Program-made: the position numbers and the translations under genes
Shown: positions 55,201-63,775 of the stretch, piece after piece
Layout of the letters: every line of letters begins with the position of its first letter
How positions within the stretch are numbered: position 1 is the first letter of the stretch
Assembly (NCBI GenBank): GCA_024291935.2
Contig: CM044316.1
Location: 3,526,501 to 3,590,500 of the forward strand
Origin: Okapia johnstoni
Lineage: Eukaryota; Chordata; Mammalia; Artiodactyla; Giraffidae
Reading direction: 5' to 3'
DNA: 64,000 bases
The notes under the pieces: generated by a model
Databases searched by the model: none
What the model was told of the DNA's origin: nothing
Seen by the model: only the letters and a program-made list of their open reading frames with translations

Positions 55201-58200
55201 CTGCAATCCCTGGGGTTGCAAAGAGTTTGACACAATTGAGCTACTGAACTGAACTGAATCTGAGAACATAGGATAGCTTTCCCGTTTTACATTTATTTAT
55301 TTATCTTTGGCTGTGCTGGGTCTTTGTTTGCTGTGCAGGCTTTTCTCTAGTTGCAGCAAGTGGGAGTGCTACTCTAGTTGCAGTGCTCCAGCTTCTCGTT
55401 GTGGTGGCTTCTCTTGTTGCAGAGCGTGGGCTGTCGGCACACAGGTTTCAGTAGCTGCAGCTCGAGGGCTCTAGAGCACAGGCTCAGTAGTTGTAGCTCA
55501 CAGGCTTAGTTGCTCCACGGCCTGTGAAATCTTCCCAGACCAGAGACTGAACCTGTATCTCCTGCACTGGCAAGCAGATTCTTTACTACCAAGCTGTCAG
55601 GGAACCCTTTTTATGTATCTTTTAAGTTTGCTGAATTCATGTATTAGCATAACAGTCTTTAGGGTTTTCTAGATACATACAGATCATGTCATCTGCAAAT
55701 AAAGATAGTTTTATGTCTTCCTTTCCAACTTGGATGCCTCTTACTGCTTTTTCGTGCCTAATTGCTCTAGCTAGGATTCGCAGTACTGTGTTGAACAGAA
55801 GTGGTGAAAGCAGACATTCCTGCCTGTTCCTAATTCTTAGGGCTAAAGCTTTTGGTCTTTCACCATTGAGTATTATGATGTGTTTTTTTTAATAGCTGGC
55901 CCTTGTCATGTTGAAGAAGTTCCCTTGTGTTCCTAGTTTACTGAGCATTTCAAGAGAGAGTGTTTGATTTTGTCAAATGCTTTTTCTACATCAATTGAAA
56001 TGATCATGTGGGTCTTTTTCTATTTCTATTAAAGTGGAGTACTATGTTGATTGGTTTTTGTGTGTTGAACCACTCTTGCATTCCTGAAATAAATCCCAAT
56101 CTGTTGTAGTAAATAATTAGTTTAACATGCTGATGGACTTGGTTTTGCTAATATTTTGTTGCAGATCTCTGCATCTTGACTCATAAAGATTATTGGTCTG
56201 TAGTTTTCTTATATTGTCTTTGGCTGCCTTTCGTATCAGGGTAACACAGACCTCATAGAATGCAGTAGAAAGTGTTACCTACTTTTAATTTTTTGGAAGA
56301 ATTTGAGTAGAATTGGTGTTAAATCTTCTTTTAAATCTTGGGTAGAATTTACCAGTGACACCATCTGATTCTGGGCTTTTTTGGGGGTGGGGGAGGGGAA
56401 GGTTGGGTATTGATTCATTCCCACTAGTTGTTATAAGTCTGTTCAAGTTTTCTGTTACTTTTTGAGTTAGTTTTGGTAGTTTGTGTTGTTTAGTATTCTT
56501 TTATCATTCTTTTGTTTTTGTAAAGTCATCAGTAATACAATGCTGTGCTTAGTCACTCAGTGGTGTCCGACTTTGCCACCCCATACCCACCATGGGGATT
56601 CTCCAGGCAAGAATACTGGAGTGGGTTGCCATGCCCTCCTCCAGGGATCAGTAGTTCCCCATTATCTATGTTTTTGCTTTCTGTGTGGTTTCAGTTACCC
56701 ACCATCAACTGTGGTCCAAAAATATTAAAAGAAATAAAAAATACATTTTAAATTGTGAGCCCATTCTGAGAATTGTGATGAAATCTTGTGCTGTCTGGTC
56801 CGCCCTACCTGGAACATGAATCATCCCTTTGTCCAACTTATTCCACCCATTGTTACTGTTTGTTCAGTCGCTAAGTCATGTCCGACTCTTTGCGACCCTA
56901 TGAACTGCAGCAGCCAGGCTTCCCTGTCCCTCCCTATCTCTTGGAGTTGACTCAAATTCATGTCCATTGAGTCGGTGATGCTATTTAATCATCTCATCCT
57001 TTGCCGCCCTCTTCTCCTTTTTGCCATCAATCTTTCCCAGCATCAGTGTCTTTTCCAGTGAGTCAGCTTTTCGAATCAGGTGGCCAAAGTATTGGAGCTA
57101 CAGCTTCACCATCAGTCCTTCCAGTGAATATTCAGGGTTGACTTCCTTTAGGATTGACTGGTTTGATCTCCTTGCAGTCCAGGGGACCCTCAAGAGTCTT
57201 CTCCGGCACCACAGTTCAAAGGCACCAGTTCTTCAGTGCTCACCCGTTAGTCACTTAGTTACTCAGTTACCAGATTGGCTGTCATGGTATTGCAGTGCTT
57301 ATGTTCAAATAACCCTTACTTTACTATTTTCCTTAATAATGACCTCAAAGCACAAGAGTAGTGATGCTGGCAATTCAGACATGCCAGAGAAGCTGTAAAG
57401 TATTTCCTTTAAGTAAAGAGTTACTTAAAGTTCTTGGCTTAATAATCTACTGTTACCAAGATCTACAGTAAGAAAAAAATCATCTATTTATGAAATTGTG
57501 AAGAAGAAAAAAGAAACCCATGCTAGTTTTGCCATCGTATCTCAAACTGCAAAAGTTACAGCCACAGTGTGTGCTAAATACAGGCTTTGTTAAGATGGAA
57601 AAGGCATTTGTGATAAAATATTTTGGGAGAGAAACCACATTCACATAATTTTTAGTATATTGTTAACAACTGTTCTATTTTATTATTAGCTATTATTAAT
57701 ATCTTACTGTGTCTAACTTGTAAATTAAACTTTATCATGGGTTGGTATGTATACAGGGTGGGGGGGTGTGTGTGTCTGTGTACATATACAGGATTCAGCA
57801 CTATCTGCAGTTTCAGGCATCCTGTGGGGGGATCTTGGAATTTATCCCCTACTGATGAAGTTGACTGCTATATCTCCCTGTTGGTTTAGTAGTTGAGTCT
57901 TCTCTCTTTTTTCCTTAGGCAGTCATCTAAAGATTTGTCCATTTCCTTTGTCTTTTCAAGAAACGAACTTTTGGTTTCATTGATTTTTCTGTCGATATTT
58001 TCTGTTTCCTATTTCTTTTAACTCCATTCTTATCTTTATTTCCTTCATTCTGCTAGCTCAGGAATTAGTTTGCTCTTTTTCTGGTTCCTTATGATGTACA
58101 GCTAGGTACTGGTTGGAGGTCTACCTTCTTTTTTAATATGAGCATCTACAACTATAAATTTTCCTCTTGACACTGCTTTTGCTGCACTCCATAAATTTTG

Positions 58201-61200
58201 CTGTATGTTGTGCTTTTATGTTTATTTGTCTCTTAAGCATTTTCTGATCTCTTGTGATTTCTTCCTTGACCCATTGGTTTTTAAGATTGTATTTAGTTTC
58301 CACATTTGTGAGTTTTCCAGTTTTCCTTCTGTCACTGATTTCTCATTTCATTCCATTGTGGTCAGAAAAGATGACTTTTATTCAAATTTGTTAGGTAACC
58401 CAACATATGACCTATCCTGGAGAATGTTCCATGTGTGTATGTGTTCCAGAATACTGTGTGTTCTGCTGTTGTTGGATTGCATGTTCTATAGATAATCTGG
58501 TAGGTCTGGTTGGCTTATAGTGTTGTTCAGTCCTCTGTATCCTTATTGATCTTCTGTTTAGATGCTCTGTTCATTATTTAAAGTATAATATTGAAATCAT
58601 CAGCAATTACTATAGAATTTATTTCTCCCTTCAGTTTTGTCAGTTTTTGCTTCATTTATCTTGGAGCTCTATCAGGTCTGTGTATGTGTCTGTGTGTGTG
58701 AGTTGCTTAGTTGTGTCTAATTCCTTGCAACCCCATGGACTGTAGCCCGTAAAACTCCTCTGTCCATGGAATTCTCCAGGCAAGAATACTGGAGTGGGTT
58801 GCCATGCCCTTCTCCAGGAAATCGTCCCAACTCAGGGATTGAACCCAGGTCTTCTGCATTGCAGACAAATTCTTTAGCATCTGAGCCACCAGGAAAGCCC
58901 CAAGGTATGTGTATATGTATATTTAATTGTTATATCTTCTTTCTGTATCAAATATTTTGTTAATATGTAGCATCCTTCTTTGTCTCTCATAATCTTTTTT
59001 GACTTAGTCTGTTTTGTCTGATACTAGTATGGCCAGAGCAGCTCTCTTTTGGTTACTATTTGCATCTTTTTCCTTCCTTTCACTGTCTACCTGTTTGTGT
59101 CTGTAACTAAAGTAAATCTCTTATAGACAACATAGGGATGGTCCTGTTTTTTCCTAAGCTTTAAAGTACTTGGATTTAGTCTTGTCATAGAAGGCTCAGG
59201 AAATGTACAATGATAAGCACAGTAATCGCTACGGTCAATTTTGTACAGTTATCTCCAACTTCTCCCTCCTTGACAGCAGTTTCAGGGACAGCCAACGTGT
59301 AGCTTCATTTCTCATTTTCTAGCACAAACCCTTAAGGGTGGGGGTCTGTTGTCATGGCATTATGTAGGAGGTATTGGTGACCAGTAATCTCATGCTCTCT
59401 GTCTGACTGCTTCACCACACAGCCTATACCATGGACAGAGCCCTCTCAACCTCCCTCAGCCCTGACTTGACTGGCGCTGGACACACAAGCATAGAAAAGT
59501 CCTATGTGACCTGACGCCAACACCTACATTTGCCGTCCAAGGATGGGCTGAAACCGAAGGCATCTCACCCAGGTCACAGGGCTGGCCTGTTGGCCCTGCC
59601 CACTCTGAGAGTAGTCTCCTGCTCAGTGCTCCCTTGGCTAAAGACAAAACCTACTACCTGAAGAGTTTAGTACCCACTGGGGCTCTAGAGCTCATCTCTG
59701 CCCAGGGTTGATGGTGCTAGGGTCGAATTGCTGCCCAAGTTCCAAACGTGGTGCCCAGCGTACAGGAGGGTGCTCAGATGTGAGGGCTGCTCTCATGCAT
59801 GCATGTCCCAGCTCAGAGATCATGTCCCTGAGGTCCAGCCCCAGCTGCTGAAGAAGTGTCCTTCACGATCTAGGGGACAAGTATCGGCTCCAAAGGTTCA
59901 GGTTCAAGTCCCCGTGGCCCACACTGTTCCCAGGGGATTGTGGGCCGCCCCCACCCGCCTGCTCACTGATGAAGTGGCCGGGGGAGGAAAGGGACTTCGG
60001 GCCTGATCCAGGCGAACAGCAGACTGCTCAGACCTTGGCTCCTTTGTTCTCTCCATGGCATTCTTTAATATCCTTCAGAGCCCCCACAGACTGAGGAGGG
60101 ATTAGGGTACAACTTAGGGTCCAAAAGCACCTGCGAGTGGTTCTTGCAGGCAAAGCCCCAGCCCAATTGATCTGGGAAGACATGGCTCTTCTAACCTCCA
60201 GAGAGGCCTCTACATCTCTTCTGCCTGAGTTGTTCCCCAGGAAGCCACCACCTGCAGAGGGGTTGTTTCCACCACTCAGATGGAGCCTTCACAGCATCTT
60301 CATGTGAATTAGTGTTGTGGGTTCCAGCCAAGCTCCAAAGGTGATGCCAAATTAAATGTTAGTTGCTTTAAAGATGGTTGGCTGCTTCTCAAGAAGGAGC
60401 TAACAGAGTTCTTATGCCAGGCTCCAAATCTGTGTGTCTACACCAGGTGTCTGTTCACCATAGGGCTTACTTCCAGAGCCTGTGTGCATGCACACATGCA
60501 CACTCTCAGCTGCCACATCTCTGGCTTTGCAGATGCCCCACCTTGTCACCTGTTAGCTCTGTCACCTTGAGTGGGGCCCCAGACCTCTTGAGTTTTGGTG
60601 TCCGCATCTGCAGTGGGGGTCATAGAGCCTGCCTGGAGCAGTCACATGGGAATGGAACTGCATGCATGTGATGGAGCAGAGCAGAGCCCACGAGGTCGTC
60701 AGGTGACATGCATACTGACTGTTCCCACCTCAGGGTCCTGCCACACATGGCAGGCACCTCAGGTGTCGTCAGCCCATGGACTCTGCCTTGGACATGAGTG
60801 CACAGCTGGGCCCACATGTCCAGTGCTGACCAGCCTGTGTCTTGTTTCTAGTTCAGGACCTCAAGGGTCTTGGCTACGAGAAGGGGAAGCCCGTGGGTCT
60901 GGTGGGTGTCACGGAGCTTTCAGATGCCCAGAAGAAGCAGCTGAAAGAGCAACAGGAGGTAAGACCCTGGGGGGCAGGGCAGGCAGGCTCCACAGGGGCT
61001 GGTGGAGTGTTGTCTCCCACTTTGCCTGGTGGTGCAGTGGTCACAGTGTGTTCTTTCTGAGCCTCTTTGTGGTGCTAGGTGGACCCCACAGTTAGGGGAG
61101 AGGCTCTTGGTTAGGTAGGTCCCCTGTCAGTGGCATGCCATCCCCCAAGGGCCCTCCCCAGCCCCCAGTGTGTCCAGAGCCAGGCCTTCTTACGCTGCCT

Positions 61201-63775
61201 GAACAGTCTCTGCAACGAATGCTTCATGGCTACTCACCACTGCACTCGTGGGCTGGTCCCAACTGGATAGTCTCCATTTAAGTTTTCCTTATAGTTCCCT
61301 CCAACACTGAATACAGAATAAGCCTGTCTGGTACCGGGTGCCCTGAATGATGTAATAGCTGCCCAGATGGTGTTGGGCACTGTTGGAGTGAGGGCTGCTT
61401 AGCAGGGTGTTCTGCGGCCAGGACAAGTTGCCCAGGCCCCCTTCTCCAGGCTGGCAGCCCCGTCACATCACCCTCGATCCTCCCAGGGCTTAGACGCCCA
61501 CGTCACCCTTGTTTGGGCCATAGTGATGGTGCCCAGGATATTGCAGATTCTAGGCCAACCTCTGGGAAAAACTAGAGAGAGGTCCTCCCTGCTCAAAACA
61601 GATTCAGGAAACGCAGGGCATGTCCTGGCACCAGATTGAGAGCCTTCCTGAACACTTGCTCTGAGCCGTGCTGGTGTGCCTGCCCCAGGGACGGGGAGGG
61701 AGTGTGCAGGGGAGAGGAGGGGCCTCGCCTCCTACACAGATGGTGCAGGGCCTTGCTCACTGGTGTGTGCTGCCCACAGATGCAGCAGATGTACGACATG
61801 ATCATGCAGCACAAGCGCGCAATGCAGGACATGCAGCTGCTGTGGGAGAAGGCACTGCAGCAGCACCAGCACGGCTACGACAGTGACGAGGAGGTGGACA
61901 GTGAGCTGGGCACCTGGGAGCACCAGCTGCGGCGCATGGAGATGGACAAGACTCGAGGTGGGCCAAGGGGTGAATCCCAGGGCGGAGGGGTGGAATGCCG
62001 GGCTGAGGCCTGCCTTCAGGGCGCTGTGGGGTCAGGCAGCCCACACACCTGCCCAGGATGTGCGTAGAGGCGCCATGTTGGGACCTGAAGCCGCCTGCCC
62101 GACCTGTAAGGCCTTGGGCAAGAGAGCCGGCCTCCTTGCGCCTGTTTCCTCAGTGGTAAATGGACGGTCCTCCGAGTGTTCCCTGGCGCTGGAACACAGT
62201 ACCTAGGAGGGCTGTGTGCGAGAGCAGGGCTCACGTCAGGGTTTCAGCAGCTGCCTCATTCATTCCCCACGGCCCCAGACTCCCCCTGAGACTCATACTT
62301 GGACTGTGGGGCCCCCACCCGCTCCTTCCTCCTCTCACCTTTTCCCCATCTCTGGGCAGAATGGGCGGAGCAGCTGACAAAGATGGGCCGGGGCAAACAC
62401 TTCATCGGGGACTTCCTGCCACCGGACGAGCTGGAGAAGTTCATGGAGACCTTCAAGGCCCTGAAGGTAACTGGGAAGAGCCCAGGCTTCAGCCTCCTCC
62501 GGGGCAGGCATCTGCGGTGCCCTCAGGCCCCCTGGCTCACAGGGGACGTTGAGCCCTCTTCCAGGAGAGGCATCTGTAGGACGTTAGCGAATAGCAGCTC
62601 AGTTGCCACTTTAGAAACGCTTCCTAGGGAAGCGTTTATGGAAATTCTGCTTCCAGTGGAGCCAGTTAAGTGCAGACTATAGGCAAGGCATTTCTCAGTC
62701 AGACAACCCCACATATTGGGCTCTCCAGAATGAAAACATTCCTCCCATGCTGCCTTTGTGCTCAAGAGGAGAGAGCTGATGTAGAACACTCCACGTCGGC
62801 TTTTGAGGGTTTTTGTAAAACTGCATTGTAGTACATCATCTCGTCAGTGAGATGGTCACCTTATTGATCATGGCTTCTTTTTAGCGCTCTGTGTAACAAA
62901 TAGCTCTTGGAACATGAGCTTTGTCTTCACTGATGAACCGTAGATCTTTCTCATGGTGGTCAAGGCCTGTGGGACCTGTCATCTTGCCCTCTTTGACTTG
63001 GCCACCAGGGAACTCAGCACTGCTTCTGGCCCCAGGGACCCTGACAGGGGACAGCTTGATGTTTTCTCAAAGAGTCTGAAGGCAGGTGGTCGCAGAGGCC
63101 ATGGGGTGGATTGGGATTCTGGGCCAGAGCTGGGATTGGGGGTGGCTACAGCCCTGGTGAATGACGGCCACCTCCTCCCCTGCAGGAAGGCCGTGAGCCT
63201 GACTACTCAGAGTACAAGGAGTTCAAGCTGACGATAGAGAACATCGGCTACCAGATGCTGATGAAGATGGGCTGGAAGGAGGGGGACGGCCTGGGCTCAG
63301 AGGGACAGGGCATCAAGAACCCGGTCAACAAGTGAGTGTGGCCTCCAGTGCTGGGGGTGGGTGGGGGGCAGAGGAAAAGCCACACACAGAGACATAGGTC
63401 AGGGGTGTGGACTCTGGTGGTGGGACCATCTTGGGCTCCCCATCTTCTCAGAGTGCCAGTTGTGTCCCAGACAGGTGTTGCCCAGCCCAGCATACCCCCC
63501 ACATGGAGCTGCATTGGGGTGCTGCTGCTGAGCCCTTCCAGGGCGAGTGAGGCCTCCCTGCCCCCAAGCTCAGGCCCCTCACCCCCTTTTCCGCTGGTAC
63601 CATCATGCTCCCCTGCTCACTACCCCACCCATTGCCCTGATGCAGGGGCACCACCACGGTAGATGGCGCTGGCTTTGGCATTGACCGGCCAGCCGAGCTC
63701 TCCAAGGAAGACGACGAATACGAGGCTTTCCGCAAGAGGATGATGCTGGCCTACCGCTTCCGGCCCAACCCCCTG
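31196..63775 (+). CDS. SUGP1: SUGP1 SURP and G-patch domain splicing factor, 13 exons, lacks last short exon
   Basis: SUGP1 is a nuclear spliceosome-associated protein that works with SF3B1 in branch-site and 3' splice-site choice, probably by activating a DHX helicase through its G-patch. The exons are 31196-31229, 33765-33936, 37287-37387, 38784-38984, 41021-41144, 41467-41567, 42626-42749, 52662-53017, 60852-60958, 61780-61957, 62360-62466, 63186-63331 and 63646-63775. Together they give 1881 nt or 627 codons with no stop. Domains in order are SURP1 (about 181-229), SURP2 (about 256-304), a basic [10 protein letters not shown] motif (370-379, resembling the UHM-ligand motif of SF1), an acidic segment ([13 protein letters not shown]) and a G-patch (about 554-600). 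The human protein has 645 residues. The missing C-terminus (after NPL) should come from one exon right of the window. Identity is recognised from memory; junctions are read directly. Confidence 0.97.
31725..32200 (-). mobile_element. L2-like LINE fragment, antisense
   Basis: ATGCATTCAGCAAATATTCT followed by TGTGCAAGGCACAGTGTTAG resembles the reverse of the L2 3' end. Diverged. Confidence 0.45.
32318..32790 (+). mobile_element. L2 LINE 3' end
   Basis: CTGTGGCTTCTTCAAGCCC near the left and ACAGCACCTGGTGCATAACTC, AAATGCTTGCTAAATAAGTG on the right follow L2 3' end order. Confidence 0.55.
32864..33723 (-). mobile_element. L1 3' fragment next to SUGP1 exon 2, 17-bp TSD
   Basis: An antisense 5'-truncated L1; its poly-A tail reads as T-rich at 32861-32875. 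Flanked by GAGCAAAAGTGATTTCT at 32847-32863 and GAGCAAAGGTGATTTCT at 33724-33740 (one mismatch). The right repeat ends 24 bp before SUGP1 exon 2. Confidence 0.92.
33765..33936 (+). CDS. SUGP1: SUGP1 coding exon 2 (residues 12-69 in part)
   Basis: Encodes [40 protein letters not shown] and [18 protein letters not shown]. The acceptor is CTCCCCAG and the donor GTAAGT. An antisense L1 ends only 41 nt upstream (24 nt beyond its target-site duplication). Confidence 0.97.
34616..34816 (-). mobile_element. Bov-tA SINE, 8-bp TSD
   Basis: Antisense: ends GAGCCACCAGGGAAGCCCAT on the right. The middle has GGATCTTCCCCACCCAGGGA. Flanked by AGCATGTT at 34608-34615 and 34817-34824. Confidence 0.9.
34915..35215 (-). 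mobile_element. Old L1M fragment
   Basis: GCAATATGTGGCCTTCTGTG, ACATAATGTTTTCAAGGTTC and CTGAATAATACTCTGTTGTG follow the antisense order of old L1 3' ends. Confidence 0.6.
35222..35343 (-). mobile_element. CHR-1 SINE, antisense
   Basis: Ends CTTGACTGCCAGGGAATTCC; the B-box region reads CAGGGATTGATCCTGGGCCC. Confidence 0.8.
35500..35870 (-). mobile_element. Probable old L1 fragment
   Basis: TGTAATTTATTTAACCAGTG followed by CCCCTTGTTGACTTCTTATG resembles antisense L1M 3' sequence. The left border is unclear. Confidence 0.4.
36232..36440 (-). mobile_element. Bov-tA SINE, antisense
   Basis: TTTGCGACCCTGTGGACTGC to GAGCCACCAGGGAAGCCCC, with a short internal CTGTGTCTCCT-like expansion near 36385. 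Confidence 0.88.
36513..36709 (+). mobile_element. CHR-1 SINE with TSD
   Basis: GGGACTTCCCTGGTGATCCA head and TTTGATCCCTGATCGGTGAA B-box region. AAATAAAACAT occurs at both ends (about 36502 and 36711). Confidence 0.82.
37287..37387 (+). CDS. SUGP1: SUGP1 coding exon 3 (residues 69-103 in part)
   Basis: Encodes [20 protein letters not shown] and [13 protein letters not shown]. Acceptor GTCTAG, donor GTAAGC, 101 nt. Confidence 0.96.
37856..38204 (-). mobile_element. CHR-type SINE, perfect 16-bp TSD
   Basis: Antisense element with T-rich left end and GGACCACCAGCAAAGTCCC right end. ACTAGTCTCATTTTTA is repeated exactly at 37840-37855 and 38205-38220. In SUGP1 intron 3. Confidence 0.93.
38550..38655 (+). 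mobile_element. MIR SINE fragment
   Basis: GGGCTGGGTGACCCCTATAG and GTCCTCGTCTGTAAATGGGG fit the MIR core and 3' part. Confidence 0.45.
38784..38984 (+). CDS. SUGP1: SUGP1 coding exon 4 (residues 103-170 in part)
   Basis: Encodes a Pro-rich linker ([19 protein letters not shown]) and the conserved [20 protein letters not shown] plus the acidic [14 protein letters not shown]. Acceptor TCCCAAG, donor GTAAGG. The Pro-rich part differs most from the human protein. Confidence 0.95.
39000..41000. other. SUGP1 intron 4, no gene seen
   Basis: About 2 kb of intron without recognised exon or repeat. A short CTCTTATAGGTC duplication lies near 39973-39998. Confidence 0.5.
41021..41144 (+). CDS. SUGP1: SUGP1 coding exon 5, first half of SURP1
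   Basis: Encodes [20 protein letters not shown] and [20 protein letters not shown] plus F and two bases of Ser. It has the same length (124 nt) and phase as exon 7, and the SURP fold is cut by an intron at the same AF/S point in both. Acceptor TTAAAG, donor GTAAGT. Confidence 0.97.
41467..41567 (+). CDS. SUGP1: SUGP1 coding exon 6, second half of SURP1
   Basis: Encodes [20 protein letters not shown] and [13 protein letters not shown]. Acceptor CTCCAG, donor GTAGGT. Its counterpart in the duplicated module is the 5' part of exon 8. Confidence 0.97.
41909..42008. repeat. Small GC-rich minisatellite, about 22-25-bp units
   Basis: Four to five imperfect units around GAGACAGATGC and CCGGGCCCCGGGAG in SUGP1 intron 6. 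Confidence 0.75.
42626..42749 (+). CDS. SUGP1: SUGP1 coding exon 7, first half of SURP2
   Basis: Encodes [20 protein letters not shown] and [20 protein letters not shown] plus F and two bases of Ser. It is 124 nt long, with acceptor TTAAAG and donor GTAAGA. The upstream intron sequence is almost the same as that before exon 5. Confidence 0.97.
42750..44830. other. SUGP1 intron 7, left part, no gene seen
   Basis: Intronic, GC-moderate. A run of open frames is present on both strands but without recognisable protein or splice structure. Confidence 0.5.
44840..45330 (+). mobile_element. Old L1M 3' fragment
   Basis: CATCCCACTTCTGAGATGCC, then GGAAGGAAATACACCAAAGT and TGGTTAACTCTG follow sense L1 3' order. 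Confidence 0.55.
45917..46056 (-). mobile_element. Bov-A monomer SINE
   Basis: CTGCTGCTAAGTCACTTCAG left end, CAAGAGTACTGGAGTGGGTT in the middle. Confidence 0.85.
46766..49492 (+). mobile_element. BovB (RTE) LINE, longest copy, in sense with SUGP1
   Basis: Plus-strand BovB covering the later endonuclease part ([32 protein letters not shown]) and most of the reverse transcriptase. The 386-codon frame 47770-48930 includes [14 protein letters not shown] single-base loss near 48928 introduces a stop in the C-terminal region. A further frame break lies near 47720, and a Bov-A SINE interrupts the endonuclease. At about 2.6 kb of own sequence it is 5'-truncated and inactive. It ends in the shared BovB/Bov-A tail (GACTGAGCAACTGAACTGAA). 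Confidence 0.95.
47018..47149 (-). mobile_element. Bov-A SINE inserted into BovB, GAAGCAG TSD
   Basis: The antisense unit CTGCTGCTAAGTCACTTCAG to TTCTCCAGTGCAC lies between two copies of GAAGCAG (47011-47017 and 47150-47156). The BovB sequence is continuous when it is removed. Confidence 0.9.
51740..52640. other. SUGP1 intron 7, right part, no gene seen
   Basis: Intronic sequence up to the exon 8 acceptor; no repeat recognised. Confidence 0.5.
52662..53017 (+). CDS. SUGP1: SUGP1 coding exon 8: end of SURP2, linker and basic ULM-like motif
   Basis: The largest exon (356 nt). It finishes SURP2 ([20 protein letters not shown]), runs through a Pro/Ala/Thr-rich linker, then encodes [10 protein letters not shown]. 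That motif works as a nuclear localisation signal and resembles the U2AF-binding ligand motif in SF1. It ends at [10 protein letters not shown]. Acceptor TTTGCAG, donor GTGGGC. Confidence 0.97.
53609..53918 (-). mobile_element. CHR-type SINE, 10-bp TSD
   Basis: Antisense, T-rich left end, GGACCATGGGAAGTCTG right end. GCCCATTTTT at 53599-53608 and 53919-53928. Confidence 0.88.
54232..54305 (+). mobile_element. Bov-tA SINE head fragment
   Basis: GGTAGCTCAGCTGATAAAGA and CCCAGTTCAATTCCTGGGTC are the tRNA-derived A- and B-box parts. The flanks share GTTTTATA-like ends. Confidence 0.75.
54815..55254 (+). mobile_element. BovB 3' end, split by a dimeric Bov-A2
   Basis: BovB tail sequence at 54815-54891 (GGATGGCATCACCAACTCGA) continues at 55172-55254 and ends CTGAACTGAACTGAA. 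Confidence 0.85.
54892..55171 (-). mobile_element. Bov-A2 dimeric SINE, perfect 12-bp TSD
   Basis: Two Bov-A monomers joined by an AAGTGAAAAGTGAAAGTGAAG linker-like stretch (about 55034-55054). CAGGGAAGCCTG is repeated at 54880-54891 and 55172-55183. Confidence 0.93.
55286..55605 (-). mobile_element. CHR-type SINE, antisense
   Basis: ATTTATTTATTTATCTTTGG left end, CCAAGCTGTCAGGGAACCC right end. Confidence 0.82.
56541..56646 (-). mobile_element. Bov-tA/Bov-A fragment, antisense
   Basis: GCTGTGCTTAGTCACTCAGT to GGGTTGCCATGCCCTCCTCC. Confidence 0.8.
56858..57241 (-). mobile_element. BovB 3' fragment inside Tigger
   Basis: Antisense BovB tail and C-terminal reverse-transcriptase region (TTCAGTCGCTAAGTCATGTC, then AGGATTGACTGGTTTGATCT). 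The flanks share a CACCC-TT motif of the Tigger. Confidence 0.85.
57755..57785. repeat. Short G and TG-rich run
   Basis: GGGTGGGGGGGTGTGTGTGT inside the Tigger remnant. Confidence 0.7.
58692..58900 (-). mobile_element. Bov-tA SINE, antisense
   Basis: GTGAGTTGCTTAGTTGTGTC to GAGCCACCAGGAAAGCCCC, including the tRNA-derived head on the right. Confidence 0.88.
59150..60500. other. SUGP1 intron 8, right part, no gene seen
   Basis: Intronic; no exon or repeat recognised with confidence. Confidence 0.5.
60530..60640 (+). mobile_element. MIR-like fragment
   Basis: GTTAGCTCTGTCACCTTGAG and TCCGCATCTGCAGTGGGGGT fit a diverged MIR core and 3' part. Confidence 0.45.
60852..60958 (+). CDS. SUGP1: SUGP1 coding exon 9 (residues 405-440)
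   Basis: Encodes [20 protein letters not shown] and [16 protein letters not shown], the start of a charged helical region. Acceptor TTTCTAG, donor GTAAGA. Confidence 0.97.
61780..61957 (+). CDS. SUGP1: SUGP1 coding exon 10 (residues 441-500 in part)
   Basis: Encodes a Met/Gln-rich helix ([20 protein letters not shown]) and the acidic [20 protein letters not shown]. Acceptor CCACAG, donor GTGGGC, 178 nt. Confidence 0.97.
62080..62165 (+). mobile_element. MIR SINE fragment
   Basis: GACCTGTAAGGCCTTGGGCA followed by GTTTCCTCAGTGGTAAATGG fits the MIR core. In SUGP1 intron 10. Confidence 0.5.
62360..62466 (+). CDS. SUGP1: SUGP1 coding exon 11 (residues 500-535)
   Basis: Encodes [20 protein letters not shown] and [16 protein letters not shown]. 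Acceptor GGGCAG, donor GTAACT, 107 nt. Confidence 0.97.
63186..63331 (+). CDS. SUGP1: SUGP1 coding exon 12, start of G-patch
   Basis: Encodes [20 protein letters not shown], then the Gly-rich G-patch core [20 protein letters not shown] and QGIKNPVN. The spaced glycines and the aromatic/hydrophobic residues of the motif are intact. Acceptor CTGCAG, donor GTGAGT. Confidence 0.97.
63646..63775 (+). CDS. SUGP1: SUGP1 coding exon 13, end of G-patch
   Basis: Encodes [20 protein letters not shown] and [20 protein letters not shown] plus NPL. The donor is GTGCGT. The known protein ends about eight residues later, and no matching exon is visible in 63776-64000. Confidence 0.95.

Larger units (their letters stand above)
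56649..57870 (+). mobile_element. Tigger (pogo-like) transposon remnant, split by BovB
   Basis: Begins CAGTAGTTCCCCATTATC and ends with the inverted counterpart (TATCCCCTACTGATGAAGTT to GACTGCTA). It keeps a short transposase start ([19 protein letters not shown], from 57342), then decays. BovB sequence fills about 56858-57241. Confidence 0.82.
53060..59150 (-). mobile_element. Old antisense L1 in SUGP1 intron 8, multiply interrupted
   Basis: Antisense L1 pieces in 3'-to-5' order at 53060-53608, 53919-54231, 54306-54815, 55255-55285, 55606-56540, 57871-58690 and 58903-59150. The gaps hold CHR SINEs, Bov-A elements, BovB pieces and a Tigger. Confidence 0.8.
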
